Shown piece by piece: positions 17,347-27,483 of a stretch of DNA of 64,000 nt. The stretch lies in NCBI GenBank assembly GCA_016745055.1, contig JADGDF010000002.1, positions 1 through 64,000 of the forward strand. The letters run 5' to 3'. Numbering within the stretch: position 1 is the stretch's first letter; each line of letters begins with the position of its first letter. This DNA is from Thiotrichaceae bacterium (GTDB taxonomy: Bacteria > Pseudomonadota > Gammaproteobacteria > Beggiatoales > Beggiatoaceae). The notes beneath the pieces are model-generated. The model did not search any database. It saw only the letters and a list, made by a program, of their open reading frames with translations, and was not told the DNA's origin. The translations under genes were made by a program, and so were the position numbers.

Positions 17347-17667
17347 ATGAACTGGCTAATTTTAACATTTGCGGGGATTTTCGAAGTTACATTTGTGATT
17401 GCACTGAAATACTCAGATGGATTTACCAAGCTATGGCCAAGCACAACGACTATTATTGCTGGAATCCTAAGCTTATTTCTCCTCTCACTTGCACTAAGAA
17501 GTATTCCTGTGGGTACAGCTTATGCTGTGTGGACAGGTATTGGCATTGCAGGCAGTGCAATGATGGGTATTCTTTTCTTTCATGAGCCTAAAGAGGCCGC
17601 TAGAATTATTAGCATCTTATTACTTCTTGGCGGTATTATTGGCCTGAATTTGACTTCCACGCATTAG
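17347..17667 (+). CDS. SMR-family exporter, SugE/Gdx (guanidinium) type
   Basis: The 106-residue protein has four transmembrane helices. The start is ATG 17347 behind GAGAGG; the longer in-frame extension to 17284 is soluble and unlikely. The active-site Glu13 lies in FAGIFEVTFVIALKYSDGF. PVGTAYAVWTGIGIAGSAMMG is the SugE/Gdx signature rather than EmrE. The family exports guanidinium in exchange for protons as an antiparallel dimer. The gene stands alone between an IS4 remnant and an unrelated permease. Confidence 0.8.
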   Translation: MNWLILTFAGIFEVTFVIALKYSDGFTKLWPSTTTIIAGILSLFLLSLALRSIPVGTAYAVWTGIGIAGSAMMGILFFHEPKEAARIISILLLLGGIIGLNLTSTH

Positions 17668-17828
17668 TAATTATATTTCTCCATTTTTCTTACTAATAAA
17701 GGTGAGAAAGAAGGAGAAAAAATTATGTTCGATCATTTAGCTATCCCATATAGAAAGACCTACAAGCCTGTTGTTAGGAAAAAATCTCTGCTTATACCAG
17801 ATTGTTAATCATTTAAATATTCTAAAAA

Positions 17829-18953
17829 ATGTCAATATCTGCTAAGGATACTTTATCCACAAATTTTTCTATGAGTAACAATACAGTTTGCTATGAAGGC
17901 GAATGGACCATTACTCAGATTGGCCAACAAGAAAAGAATCTTCAAAAATTACCCCCAAGTTCCCAAATTATATTTGATGGCAGTAAAATTAGTTCTCTTG
18001 ATACTGCAGGTGCCTGGTTAATTTATCGTACTCAACAAACTTTACAACAGCAAAATGTAACAGTCAGTTATAAAAACTTTACCTCAGAACAAATGGCATT
18101 GTTTCGTATGATCGCAGACTATTCAATCCAATTAGTTCCATGTCATACTCATACTTTCGCTAATTTTTTAGTCCGTATTGGCAAGCGCACTTACTCCACG
18201 CTTAATCATGCTTTCGTTTTCTTATCTTTTGTTGGTGAAACAAGTTTAGCTTTATTATGGGCTTTATTATTTCCACACCATATTCGATGGAAAGCTTTAT
18301 TTTCAAACATTCAAACAGCAGGTATACAAGCTTTACCTATTGTTGGTTTAATGGCTTTTTTAATGGGGGTTGTACTTGCTTATCAAGGAGGAGTTCAACT
18401 CAGCCAATATGGCGCCAATATTTTTGTTGTAGACTTAGTGAGTGTCACGTTATTTCGTGAATTAGCGCCTTTATTAACTGCTATTATTATTGCAGGGCGA
18501 AGTGGTTCTTCTTACACTGCACAAATCAGCACTATGCATATCACAGAAGAAATAGATGCCTTACGTACATTGGGCATTACGCCGATGGAATTGCTTGTAT
18601 TGCCAAAATTATTGGCATTAATTTTGGTTTTACCTTTACTGTCTGTATTCTCAAATATATTGGGATTGATTGGTGCTATGTCAATTGCACAGTTAGCGTT
18701 GGATGTATCAATAAATGACTTTTTTGAACGTTTGCAACAAGCTATTGACGTTAGGCACTACTTAGTTGGTTTAAGTAAAGCACCTGTGTTTGCGGCAATT
18801 ATTGCATTGGTTGGTTGCTATCAAGGACTTCAAGTCCAAGGTGGTGCAGATAGTGTTGGTAAACAAGTGACAAAGAGCGTTGTACAAGCTATTTTTCTAG
18901 TAATTATTGCTGATGCGATTTTTTCTATTTTATTTAGCTGGTTTGGTATTTAA
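17829..18953 (+). CDS. STAS-MlaE-type ABC permease (lipid/organic-solvent transport)
   Basis: The 374-residue protein joins an N-terminal STAS-like domain (about residues 25-105, including SSLDTAGAWLIY) to an MlaE permease domain with five to six helices. GEVTLFRELAP-like LFRELAPLLTAIIIAGRSGSSYTAQ and ITEEIDALRTLGI are the conserved MlaE blocks. Such proteins are the membrane subunits of MCE-type ABC systems that move phospholipids between membranes. The usual partners (MlaF ATPase, MlaD MCE protein) do not follow, because the next genes are on the opposite strand. It is therefore an orphan here, or its partners lie elsewhere. Confidence 0.8.
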   Translation: MSISAKDTLSTNFSMSNNTVCYEGEWTITQIGQQEKNLQKLPPSSQIIFDGSKISSLDTAGAWLIYRTQQTLQQQNVTVSYKNFTSEQMALFRMIADYSIQLVPCHTHTFANFLVRIGKRTYSTLNHAFVFLSFVGETSLALLWALLFPHHIRWKALFSNIQTAGIQALPIVGLMAFLMGVVLAYQGGVQLSQYGANIFVVDLVSVTLFRELAPLLTAIIIAGRSGSSYTAQISTMHITEEIDALRTLGITPMELLVLPKLLALILVLPLLSVFSNILGLIGAMSIAQLALDVSINDFFERLQQAIDVRHYLVGLSKAPVFAAIIALVGCYQGLQVQGGADSVGKQVTKSVVQAIFLVIIADAIFSILFSWFGI

Positions 18954-18999
18954 GCTGATAGGTTGGAACTCTTTATGAAACTTTGTTAACTTAAAAAAT

Positions 19000-19416
19000 T
19001 TATCCATCAAAGCTTAATGTTTTATTCACGTCCAAAATACCTTGATGTCCGCCAGCTAAGGCAATATTCGCTAATGTATCTAAATCTGTGGTTTCATGAT
19101 TCATGATTTTTACTAACATAGGAAAATTAATGCCGCTGACAATACGCACTCGATATTGCTCTATTAAACTAGCAGCTATCCTTGATGGCGTTGAACCAAA
19201 TATATCCGTTAAAACTAATACGCCTTGCCCTTCTTCCAGTCTGGTATACAATTGTTTGGCGTAATAACAGTATCGATCAACATATTCAGTGGTTTCGTTA
19301 CGCACAGGTAACACTTTAACGGGCAAAGGTAAATTATCCCCCCACATTCTCTCTAAACAACTTAATAAAACTTTTCCCATATCATCTTGGGTTATTAACA
19401 GCACACCTACTGCCAT
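19000..19416 (-). CDS. Mannose-family PTS EIIA-like protein without the phospho-histidine
   Basis: The 138-residue protein has the EIIA-Man fold pattern: an N-terminal strand GVLLIT, then GVLVLTDIFGSTPSRIAASL (about residues 64-83), then NFPMLVKI. The active His that follows the first strand in the family (T-H-G) is Gln10 here (LLITQDD, codon CAA). It cannot accept phosphate at the normal site. It overlaps the rapZ stop by one base (TGATG). In Proteobacteria this gene usually accompanies rapZ, HPr and nitrogen-PTS genes as a regulatory EIIA. The substitution suggests an unphosphorylatable regulatory protein or a decaying system. Confidence 0.75.
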   Translation of the reverse strand: MAVGVLLITQDDMGKVLLSCLERMWGDNLPLPVKVLPVRNETTEYVDRYCYYAKQLYTRLEEGQGVLVLTDIFGSTPSRIAASLIEQYRVRIVSGINFPMLVKIMNHETTDLDTLANIALAGGHQGILDVNKTLSFDG

Positions 19417-20264
19417 CAGGTAAGCTCTCGGTGTCTCGCCAATACATTTTCATGCTTTTGACTAAAATGTTGAGCCAACTGCTCAACAAAATAAACAGAC
19501 CGATGTTTTCCCCCTGTACAACCAATGGCAACCGTTAAATAACTTCTATTATCAATTACAAACTGCGGAATCCAAGTGTCTAAAAACTCAATCAAATTTA
19601 TCAACATTTGATTGACTTTAGATTGTGCTTCAAGGAATGTTATCACTGGCTGATCTTTTCCTGTGAAGCTTCGTAGGTCTACTTCCCAATGTGGATTTGG
19701 TAAACAGCGGACATCAAATGCAAAATCAATATTATCAGGTACGCCATATTTAAATCCAAATGACTGAAATAGCAAGGACATTGTTTGTTCAGAATTCAAT
19801 TTTATTTGTAAACGAATAAGGTCACGAAGCTGATGCACATGAGTATGGGTGGTATCAATATGTGTACTGGCATTATAGATTAGTGGTGTTAATAACTGTC
19901 GTTCGTAAGCAATGGCTTCTGAAAGTGGGCGCTGAGCGGAAGAGAGTGGATGCTTTCGGCGAGTTTCACTAAAGCGTTTGATTAATACCTCGTCATCCGC
20001 TTCTAAGAATAAGATTTCGTAAGTAACATCCATCTTATCCAAAGTTTGTAATAACGCTGGCATGTTTTGTAAAGCAATAGTTCTTACATCAATGCCAACT
20101 GCAACACAAGCATGCGCTGGTTGGATTTGTAATACTTGTTCAGTAAAAGCGGGTAGTAATGCCACAGGTAAGTTATCAACACAATAAGCCCCCATATCTT
20201 CAAGGCTACGCAAAGCAATGGTTTTCCCCGCACCCGCAAGACCGCTTACGATAATTAATTTCAT
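19416..20264 (-). CDS. rapZ: RapZ-type RNase adapter / nucleotide-binding protein
   Basis: The 282-residue protein has the Walker A motif GLAGAGKT at residues 8-15, the conserved GAYCVDNLP just after it, and the C-terminal GCTGGKHRSVYFVE signature. In enterobacteria RapZ guides RNase E to the GlmZ small RNA in response to glucosamine-6-phosphate. Outside that group the RNA partner is unknown. The stop overlaps the start of the EIIA-like gene, the standard rapZ-PTS arrangement. The length is normal. Confidence 0.9.
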   Translation of the reverse strand: MKLIIVSGLAGAGKTIALRSLEDMGAYCVDNLPVALLPAFTEQVLQIQPAHACVAVGIDVRTIALQNMPALLQTLDKMDVTYEILFLEADDEVLIKRFSETRRKHPLSSAQRPLSEAIAYERQLLTPLIYNASTHIDTTHTHVHQLRDLIRLQIKLNSEQTMSLLFQSFGFKYGVPDNIDFAFDVRCLPNPHWEVDLRSFTGKDQPVITFLEAQSKVNQMLINLIEFLDTWIPQFVIDNRSYLTVAIGCTGGKHRSVYFVEQLAQHFSQKHENVLARHRELT

Positions 20265-20528
20265 TTAGGTTATTTACTTATTAAGTACAAGCAAAAGATT
20301 TAAAGTTTAAAGCAATCTAAACTAAACATGTATTGTTTTTTCATATAGAAGTAATAAATTTGTATGATCGCATTCAAATTTTTCTTGTTTCTAAGCTTTA
20401 ATAGACTTTTGAAAAATCATCTCAACCTTTAAGGCATGCAAGATTTACATTGCTAAATAGGTTTTAAGCACCTGCCAAACCAAGTTGGTTATTTTTGGCT
20501 GGTATTAAATTATAATGATATAGGTAGG

Positions 20529-21836
20529 CTACTTATTGTAAATAGGTAATTCTATGATAAAAGTTGTACCAATGCCTAATTCGCTTTCACACCAGATTTT
20601 ACCTGCCATCGCCTCAACCAGTCTTTTTGCAATAAATAATCCTAATCCAGTAGAATGCTCTCCTCCTGTGGGTCTTGGACTGAGTCGGCTAAATTTGGTA
20701 AATAATTTTGCCCGATCTGTTTGGCTCAATCCAGGTCCTTCATCTTGAATCTCACAACGAATACGTTTTGCTGTTGAAATAATGCGTACACAAGTTTTTG
20801 TTTGTGAAGGAGAATACTTAATTGCATTGGAAATCAAATTATCAAATACTTCGTAAATAGCACATTTATCGACGAGGGCAATATATTCATAGGACTCTGC
20901 TCGATCTTTCTCAAATAACAAAATAATATCTTTGTGATGAGCTAATTGTTGATAATTATCTAGTAATTGTTTAATAATAGTTGAAATTTCAATTTTTTCT
21001 AAAGAAAGATAAGTTTTTCCTGCCTCAATGGCGTTGATATCCAGCAAATTAGTTACTAATTGAAACATTCTATTAGCACTTTCACAAATCATTTGGTTAA
21101 ATTCTAATATTTCTTTCTTAGATAAAATATTTAAGTCTTCAACCACCATTTCCGACAAACCTATAATAGCAGATAACGGATTTTTTAAATCATGAGCCGC
21201 AATGGCTAAAAATTCATTTTTTTCTTGGTTTAAAAGTATGAGTTCCTGGTTTTTTTGGTGCAATTCATGCGTCCGTTGTTCAACTTTTTCCTCTAAGTTT
21301 TGTCGATAGGATTCAATTAACATAATATCTGCGTAACTACGTAAATTTGCAGTGAGTAAGGTAAAAATTTTTTGCGCAGTTAATTCTGTTTTATTAGCAT
21401 ATTCATTAATTTCATATTTTTGAATAACTTCTTTTTGAGGTGCTTGGCCAGGCTGACCAGTGCGAAGGACAATACGGACAAATCGATTTTGTAACACATT
21501 GCGGATATATTTAACTAATTCCAGTCCTGCATTGTCAGTTTCCATCACAACATCTAAAAAAATAAGTGCAATATTGGCTGTATTTTGCAATATATTTTTA
21601 GCTTCCAGGGCAGAATAAGCGTCTAAAATTTCTAAGCACTTATTTTCATAACTAAAATCAGATAATACCATATGAGTAACTTGGTGAATGCTAACATCAT
21701 CATCCACGACAAGCACTTTCCAACTTTCTTGAGTGACTGTTTTCTGGGAACAATCTTCAGTTTCATCCTCTTCGTCTACAAACAACAAATCATCTTCTAC
21801 TTGACTAGCTATCATTTCTACTTGATTTGTATCCAT
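20529..21836 (-). CDS. Soluble response-regulator/histidine-kinase fusion
   Basis: The 435-residue cytosolic protein has a receiver domain first (about residues 38-165; phospho-acceptor Asp95 in FLDVVMETD). A coiled coil follows (about 170-205), then HisKA with His215 in AAHDLKNPL, and a HATPase domain with DEGPGL and GLGLFIAKRL near the C-terminus. There are no membrane segments or PAS domains. The receiver-first layout and the GQPGQAPQKEVI segment after the receiver match a second protein in this window at 60808, so the two are paralogues. It has no adjacent output regulator and may be controlled by another kinase phosphorylating its receiver. Confidence 0.8.
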   Translation of the reverse strand: MDTNQVEMIASQVEDDLLFVDEEDETEDCSQKTVTQESWKVLVVDDDVSIHQVTHMVLSDFSYENKCLEILDAYSALEAKNILQNTANIALIFLDVVMETDNAGLELVKYIRNVLQNRFVRIVLRTGQPGQAPQKEVIQKYEINEYANKTELTAQKIFTLLTANLRSYADIMLIESYRQNLEEKVEQRTHELHQKNQELILLNQEKNEFLAIAAHDLKNPLSAIIGLSEMVVEDLNILSKKEILEFNQMICESANRMFQLVTNLLDINAIEAGKTYLSLEKIEISTIIKQLLDNYQQLAHHKDIILLFEKDRAESYEYIALVDKCAIYEVFDNLISNAIKYSPSQTKTCVRIISTAKRIRCEIQDEGPGLSQTDRAKLFTKFSRLSPRPTGGEHSTGLGLFIAKRLVEAMAGKIWCESELGIGTTFIIELPIYNK

Positions 21837-22117
21837 GCAGATTGTCTCTTAGTGACGAGGATTTTTTGACTGAAAAAGTTAATCTGAAGAACTGCGAGGC
21901 TAAATAAGGCAAGTATATCCACACCCACAAAAAGGCTTGATATATGCTACCATCTTTCCAACTAAGCTACCAGTTTTAAGTGTTAAAATTAGCTTTTATC
22001 TTGTACGACCTGGCTTTAAACCATACTTTAACCTGATTTACAGCTTTTTATTTGTAACTTATTCTATCTCTATCAACAACTCATTGACTAGCTTATTGTT
22101 TTGTATTATACGCACCA

Positions 22118-24880
22118 TTATTTACAGTAGGGTTGTACCATTTCAATGATACTATCATCGTCAAAATCTTTTGCCAAAGTGCGTATTTTTTTCAATGCTG
22201 TATATAATCCTGGTTCAATTGTCTGTAACTCATCTAAATAATTGTGAATTGCCATAACATCGCCCATACGGGCAAATTCTAATAAATGTTTTGCTTGCTC
22301 AGAATTTAGTTCAATTTCAGGTACATTAGTTTGTTTCGTTACTAAATCAGTGACATTCGTTTTTTCTTCATATACCCAAGTCAGTGGCAGATATTTTTCT
22401 AGACAAGCGAACAATAATTCTGCTTTAAATGGTTTGGGCAAAAAATCTGTGCAACCCGCATCATGACTTGCTTGCATATGTTCACTAAAGACACTGGCAG
22501 AAATAGCAATAATGGGTGTGTTTTGAAAAGCTGTTTCTTGACGCAAGCGTCGTGTGGCTTCAAAACCATCCAAAATGGGCATCATTAAGTCCATTAAAAT
22601 CAAATCTGGTTGACATAAGTGTGCTTTCTCAATGGCTTCATGCCCGTTAACGGCTTGATCAGTTTCAAACCCTAATGGTTCAAGTAAATTTTTAGTGACT
22701 AAAATATTATCGTTGGTATCATCTACAATTAAAATACGATAAGCAAGGTGATTTCCGGCAGGCACATAGCCATTGATATGTTCAAATTCATTGATTTGTT
22801 TTGATTCTACCCGATTTCGGCTAAATGGTGCATGAATTTTAAACCAAAATCGTGAACCTTTACCTGCTTCACTCTCCACACCAATTTCACCTTCCATCAT
22901 CTCCACTAGACGTTTTGTGATGGACAGTCCTAGCCCAGTCCCTTGTGCTTTGTGCAAAATACTCCCGACCTGCCGAAAGGGTGAAAATACCTCGTTTAAT
23001 TGGTCATCAGCAATACCGCAGCCAGTATCAACAATATCCACCTGTAAATATTGGCTGTCAAAATCATATCGCAGTTGCAGGTTTACATAACCTTTCTCAG
23101 TGAATTTAACCGCATTTCCCATTAAATTCATCAATAATTGACGTAAACGTTTTTCATCAGCGTGCACAATATCTGGCAGGATAGAAACAGCCTCATAACT
23201 TAATTCAATACTTTTTTGCTGAGTGCGAATTTTGAACATTTCTATAATATCCTTCAAAAAGCTTCCCAGAGCAAAATCATCAGTATAGAGTTCCATTCGT
23301 CCTGCTTCGATTTTCGATAAGTCCAAAATATCATTAATTAAGGTAAGTAAATGTTCTCCACTACGATGAATGAGTTCAACGCCCTCTTTTTGCCGAATGG
23401 TCAAACTGCGTTCACGCTGCAAAATTTGGGTGTACCCCAAAATGCCATTTAAAGGAGTGCGCAATTCATGACTCATATTAGCTAAAAAGGCACTTTTTGC
23501 TTGGTTAGCAGCTTCTGCCTTTTCTTTTGCCAATTGTAGTTCTAACTCAATATTTTTACGTTCAGTAATATCTGCTACATTGCCAACAAAACTGTTAATT
23601 TCCCCATATCTATTCAACTCTAAAGCAGCCTTTATTAAAGCCCAACGTACTTCTCCATCTGGCCTTAATAAACGTCCTTCTTCTTTCCAAGGTTGGCGAG
23701 TTTCTACTGTTTTTAACCAACTTTGCACTAATCTCTCTTGATCTTCTGGATGCAATGCTTTTGTCCAACCTTGCCCCAAAGATTCTTTTTCACTAAAACC
23801 GGATATTTCATACCAACGTTGATTCGCATAAATACAAGCACCTTCGGGATTTGCTTGAAAAATACCATTGGGTGAAGTGTTAGTCAGTACTTGAAAACGT
23901 GTCTGGCTAGCTCGTAATTCTTCTGCCACTTGTTCGGCTCTGTCTCGGGCCTGCTCCAAATTTTTAGCAGTTTCGGCCAATTTCTTAGCACTTTGGACAG
24001 CAGATTTGCGAACTTTATTGAGTGAATAAACAGTTTTGGTCATTAATTGATGGGAAGCCAACACCAGTAATCCACTGAATAAACTGATACCAATGATCAG
24101 CGTACCAAATTTATCCCAGAAAGATTCGCCAATAAAGGCATGTTCTTCAATGGTAATTAATAGGTCGTGTTCAGTAATTAATAGTTTACTGAGGCTAAAT
24201 GATTTTTCATAAATATGGTCAGATTCTTGTGAGGTAGAGTGAGTTTCTTGTTTATGTTCTAAATTTCTTGTATTAAACAATATATCACCATACTTTAAAG
24301 TGATACTGAAATGATTATGCTTTTTTTCTCCAAAAGCATGTAACCATAATTGATCAAACTCATACCCAACAGCAATAATGGCTGATACGCCATGTACATC
24401 TGCTTTCAAAGCCTGTAAAGAAATCAACATAAGCTTACCTTGGTAAATTTTGAATAAAGGTTTATCAGGTAAGCTGTTCAAAGCCTGTTTTATATCTGGC
24501 AATAGTTCATCAGTTATTCCAAATTGATGTGGATTATCTGCTCGTCCAATAATACGTCCAAGATGGTCATACACTGTGACCATATCAAAGTGCAGTCCTT
24601 CATGGAAGGGCATGATTAAATCTAACAAAGCATCTTTGTCTCCAAGAAGTATACTGTCAATAATACGCCAGTCTTCAACTAATGCGTTTGCAAGACGCCC
24701 AGTATCCTCAGACAATTTCTTAATTTCAGAAATTAACTCAGTTTTATGAGTATTTAATTCCGATTCAACCTGCTTTTTAAAAATGTTATATTCCAACAAG
24801 GCAATGTAAGCGATACTACCCAGCATCAGTAAAGTAGTAATTAATGTTGGAATTAGTAATTTGGCTCGTAAACTGAACAT
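22118..24880 (-). CDS. Membrane hybrid sensor histidine kinase (PAS-HisKA-HATPase-REC)
   Basis: The 920-residue protein has a helix at about 8-28, a periplasmic domain of about 230 residues, and a second helix at about 263-283. A coiled coil (285-325) and a PAS/PAC domain (about 330-450, ending VGNVADITERKN) follow, then HisKA with His471 in SHELRTPLNG, HATPase (GTGLGLSITKRL), and a receiver with Asp764 in LILMDLMMP. The C-terminal 50 residues are helical, like a degenerate HPt domain, without a clear phospho-His. It starts five bases after the PhnD-like binding protein, so that protein is probably its periplasmic ligand receptor. Confidence 0.85.
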   Translation of the reverse strand: MFSLRAKLLIPTLITTLLMLGSIAYIALLEYNIFKKQVESELNTHKTELISEIKKLSEDTGRLANALVEDWRIIDSILLGDKDALLDLIMPFHEGLHFDMVTVYDHLGRIIGRADNPHQFGITDELLPDIKQALNSLPDKPLFKIYQGKLMLISLQALKADVHGVSAIIAVGYEFDQLWLHAFGEKKHNHFSITLKYGDILFNTRNLEHKQETHSTSQESDHIYEKSFSLSKLLITEHDLLITIEEHAFIGESFWDKFGTLIIGISLFSGLLVLASHQLMTKTVYSLNKVRKSAVQSAKKLAETAKNLEQARDRAEQVAEELRASQTRFQVLTNTSPNGIFQANPEGACIYANQRWYEISGFSEKESLGQGWTKALHPEDQERLVQSWLKTVETRQPWKEEGRLLRPDGEVRWALIKAALELNRYGEINSFVGNVADITERKNIELELQLAKEKAEAANQAKSAFLANMSHELRTPLNGILGYTQILQRERSLTIRQKEGVELIHRSGEHLLTLINDILDLSKIEAGRMELYTDDFALGSFLKDIIEMFKIRTQQKSIELSYEAVSILPDIVHADEKRLRQLLMNLMGNAVKFTEKGYVNLQLRYDFDSQYLQVDIVDTGCGIADDQLNEVFSPFRQVGSILHKAQGTGLGLSITKRLVEMMEGEIGVESEAGKGSRFWFKIHAPFSRNRVESKQINEFEHINGYVPAGNHLAYRILIVDDTNDNILVTKNLLEPLGFETDQAVNGHEAIEKAHLCQPDLILMDLMMPILDGFEATRRLRQETAFQNTPIIAISASVFSEHMQASHDAGCTDFLPKPFKAELLFACLEKYLPLTWVYEEKTNVTDLVTKQTNVPEIELNSEQAKHLLEFARMGDVMAIHNYLDELQTIEPGLYTALKKIRTLAKDFDDDSIIEMVQPYCK

Positions 24881-24885
24881 AGGAA

Positions 24886-25743
24886 CTATTTTCCTTTGTC
24901 CACCACTGTACGCACTACGTCGTAGAAACTGTCTGGTCTCACAACAAATCCCTTTGCAGGAATGTCAATCAATAATTCTTCTGGTACTTTTGGCAGGATA
25001 ACCTGAAGCTTATCACTCATGGCTTTGGGTAAATTCGGATGGGTGGCAATCAAAATATTGGGAATAGGCGGTGTTTCTAACAAGATTTTGAAAACATCTC
25101 CATATTTTTCTTGAGCATCCTCAAGATTATACTGCCAAGTTGCACCAGCGATAATACTTTCTTCCACGATAGCGCCAGTGACATTAGGATGACTGCCGAG
25201 AAATAAAGATTCGCTAAAAAAATCTTTATAATTAATACCTTTTTCTCTCATAATGGCATGAGGATATTTAAAGCCACTGGAAGATTCCGGTTTCACAAAC
25301 CCAAAATTTTTACCTTTTAAATCTTTCAAATTATTGATATTTTTATATTTTTTCAAAGTGACAATATAACCTAAGTAAGAATCTTTAAGTTCACTCTTAT
25401 CTGGTGTCGGCATAAGTGCGGTTACCAACACATTCACATCTGGATTTTTACGTTTAGCTAATATATATGGCACTGGACTGATTTCAGTAATAGAAACCGT
25501 ACCTGATGCTAGTTTTTCCACTAAATCTTCGTAGCTTTTCGCACCAATGGGAACAAATTTGCAATCCGTTTGCTTACTCATCCAATTCAGTAATGGTAAA
25601 TATTTTTGCCTCATATTACTGAAAGAGCGTCCCTTTTGCCAAGGTGGTATACCAAAATGACAAATCTTAGTTTCAGCATATACCACTGGAAACAAGGTAA
25701 AAGTAAGAATCAATAGTAAAGTAGTAACGAGTAAACTACGCAT
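24886..25743 (-). CDS. PhnD-like periplasmic binding protein partnered with a sensor kinase
   Basis: The 285-residue protein starts at the ATG at 25743, behind GGAGA; an upstream in-frame ATG at 25767 has no such site. A signal peptide (about residues 1-24, ending VVYA) precedes CHFGIPPWQKG and the phosphonate/phosphite-binding (PhnD, type II SBP) pattern, including SSGFKYP. No ABC permease or ATPase is nearby. Instead the hybrid kinase starts five bases later. Such pairs (TorT/TorS-like, PhnD/kinase) sense an oxyanion or small ligand. The ligand could be an oxyanion such as phosphonate, phosphite or a sulfur anion, but the pocket residues do not decide this by eye. Confidence 0.75.
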   Translation of the reverse strand: MRSLLVTTLLLILTFTLFPVVYAETKICHFGIPPWQKGRSFSNMRQKYLPLLNWMSKQTDCKFVPIGAKSYEDLVEKLASGTVSITEISPVPYILAKRKNPDVNVLVTALMPTPDKSELKDSYLGYIVTLKKYKNINNLKDLKGKNFGFVKPESSSGFKYPHAIMREKGINYKDFFSESLFLGSHPNVTGAIVEESIIAGATWQYNLEDAQEKYGDVFKILLETPPIPNILIATHPNLPKAMSDKLQVILPKVPEELLIDIPAKGFVVRPDSFYDVVRTVVDKGK

Positions 25744-26210
25744 TAGAAAGTTCTCCAAAAGCATCAAGTAAAAAATACAAAGAGTTATGCCTAATGAGTT
25801 TAAGTCAAATAATTATTATAGATAATGCATTAACAGCAATTATACCATTGTTTTAGCGGGAATAAATGTTGAGCACCTCAATTTGTAAGGATTAAAAATT
25901 ATTGATGAATTTACTAGCTGTTAAAGGTTTAATATTTTAACGCTATCATCATTCTTGCAGATGTTTTGTGCTTTGTTTTAATCCTATTACTTATATATAC
26001 AACAACTTACTAAATATAAACACAAACTTATTTCGCAAGAATGCTATTTAAAAATTGAACATAGCATCAATTAGTGCTTTAATTTAATTTATTACTTTAG
26101 TTTAAAATTTAGAGTTGGCCTACACTATACTTATACAAGTTAAAACAATACCATTAATTTAAGCTTGCATTCTTTTAATAATAAGCAGGGCATCCAAAAA
26201 GGTGGTTGCA
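25744..26210. other. Divergent intergenic region
   Basis: About 470 AT-rich bases between divergent genes must contain both promoters. The 13-base string ttatttcgcaaga at 26028-26040 also occurs at 78-90, beside the IS5-type transposase tail. This may be chance in such AT-rich DNA. Confidence 0.4.
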
Positions 26211-27380
26211 ATGAAACAGTTAAAAGTACTCTTTTATGCACTTTGTTTACTTTATCTCAATCCAGGATATGCCAACGATTTTGGTATTGAAGTGCGGTTG
26301 GTTTGGGACACGCCTCAAGCAGATTTAGATTTATATATTTATAATCCACAAATGGATGGTTGTTTTTGGGATCAGAAAACCACTGATTGGGGGTGTCATT
26401 ACGATTATGATTCTCGCGCAGGTAGAGAACCCACCGATACTTACCCTTATACAGAACAAGCCACGGTCGATTTAGCAAGTATGCAAGCCAATCCTGGTAT
26501 TTATACAATTTTAGTACATCATTATTACCAATCTAGTTATGGAGCGAGTCCTAAAAATGTCAGTGGCAGTGTTGACATTTATAGTTATGGCAAATTTGTC
26601 GGCACATTTCCAATTACTTTGAAAAATCCTACAAATCATGTCATCGTTTGGCAAGGTCATATTAACGATGAATCTACGGGATTTATTCCTCCTTCAGTCC
26701 CCACAATTGGATGTCGATTATATGCAGTACACGATGATAAACAAAGTGATTCTCAACTATTAAATATTGATCCTGAAGGTGCTACCATCGCTTTATTAGG
26801 TGGTGTGCATGCAGGTTATGATTTAGAATCATTGGCAGCTCATCCTTCTACACACATTTTATATACAGTCTCCAGTGATGACAGGCAAACGACTTCATCT
26901 GAAAGTCAATTATTTACTGTAAATACTACAACGGGTGCGCTGACTAGTATTGGCCAAGGTATTGGTTTTAATAGCGTGGACAGTCTCTCATTTGATGCAG
27001 AAGGCCAATTATGGGGTTGGGCCAAAGGAAAGGGATTAATCCAAATTGATTTAAATACAGGTGAAGGAGAACTTAATTTAGCAACATCGCATAGGATTGA
27101 AGATTTGACTTGGGATCGCAATAACAATCTACTTTATGCCGTGCAACAGCAAAAATTATGGCGCTTTGATGGGCAACAAACGGAATTAGTTTGTACTTTA
27201 CCTCAAGAAACCGAAGCGTTGGAAATGTTGCCTGATGGAAAACTATTATTTGCCATGCACAATGATGATAAATTACGCATTCATGCACTTGATGTAAACA
27301 CTTGTCAAATTTTGGAAGAAAACCATATTTCAGTTCCCTATAATGATATAGAAGGATTAGCTTGGGATTGCCAAGAATAA
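26211..27380 (+). CDS. Secreted protein: DUF2135/YfaP-like domain plus beta-propeller-like domain
   Basis: The protein (389 residues) starts at ATG 26211 behind AAGGTGG; the GTG nine bases upstream is an alternative. A signal peptide ends near PGYA-NDF. Residues 25-165 carry the pattern VRLVWDTPQADLDLYIYNP with later VDIYSYGKFVG, typical of DUF2135/YfaP-like secreted domains. The rest (about 175-389) has repeating strands such as LYAVHDD, LYTVSSD, LWGWAKG and LYAVQQQ, like a six-bladed propeller. It has many Asp and Cys residues and no anchor. The role is unknown; a surface or periplasmic binding protein is likely. Confidence 0.6.
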   Translation: MKQLKVLFYALCLLYLNPGYANDFGIEVRLVWDTPQADLDLYIYNPQMDGCFWDQKTTDWGCHYDYDSRAGREPTDTYPYTEQATVDLASMQANPGIYTILVHHYYQSSYGASPKNVSGSVDIYSYGKFVGTFPITLKNPTNHVIVWQGHINDESTGFIPPSVPTIGCRLYAVHDDKQSDSQLLNIDPEGATIALLGGVHAGYDLESLAAHPSTHILYTVSSDDRQTTSSESQLFTVNTTTGALTSIGQGIGFNSVDSLSFDAEGQLWGWAKGKGLIQIDLNTGEGELNLATSHRIEDLTWDRNNNLLYAVQQQKLWRFDGQQTELVCTLPQETEALEMLPDGKLLFAMHNDDKLRIHALDVNTCQILEENHISVPYNDIEGLAWDCQE

Positions 27381-27483
27381 TTCAGTTAATTATCTATATT
27401 TCTTGATTAATCCACCAATTTCTTAACTTTGTTGGTAAAATAACAAATTAAGAAACATGAATTTATGGCTAAGGAGAAATCCA

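Noticed and set aside
26028-26040. 13-base string shared with the IS5-type element edge at 78-90
   Set aside because: Short, AT-rich and without other IS features, so chance is likely.
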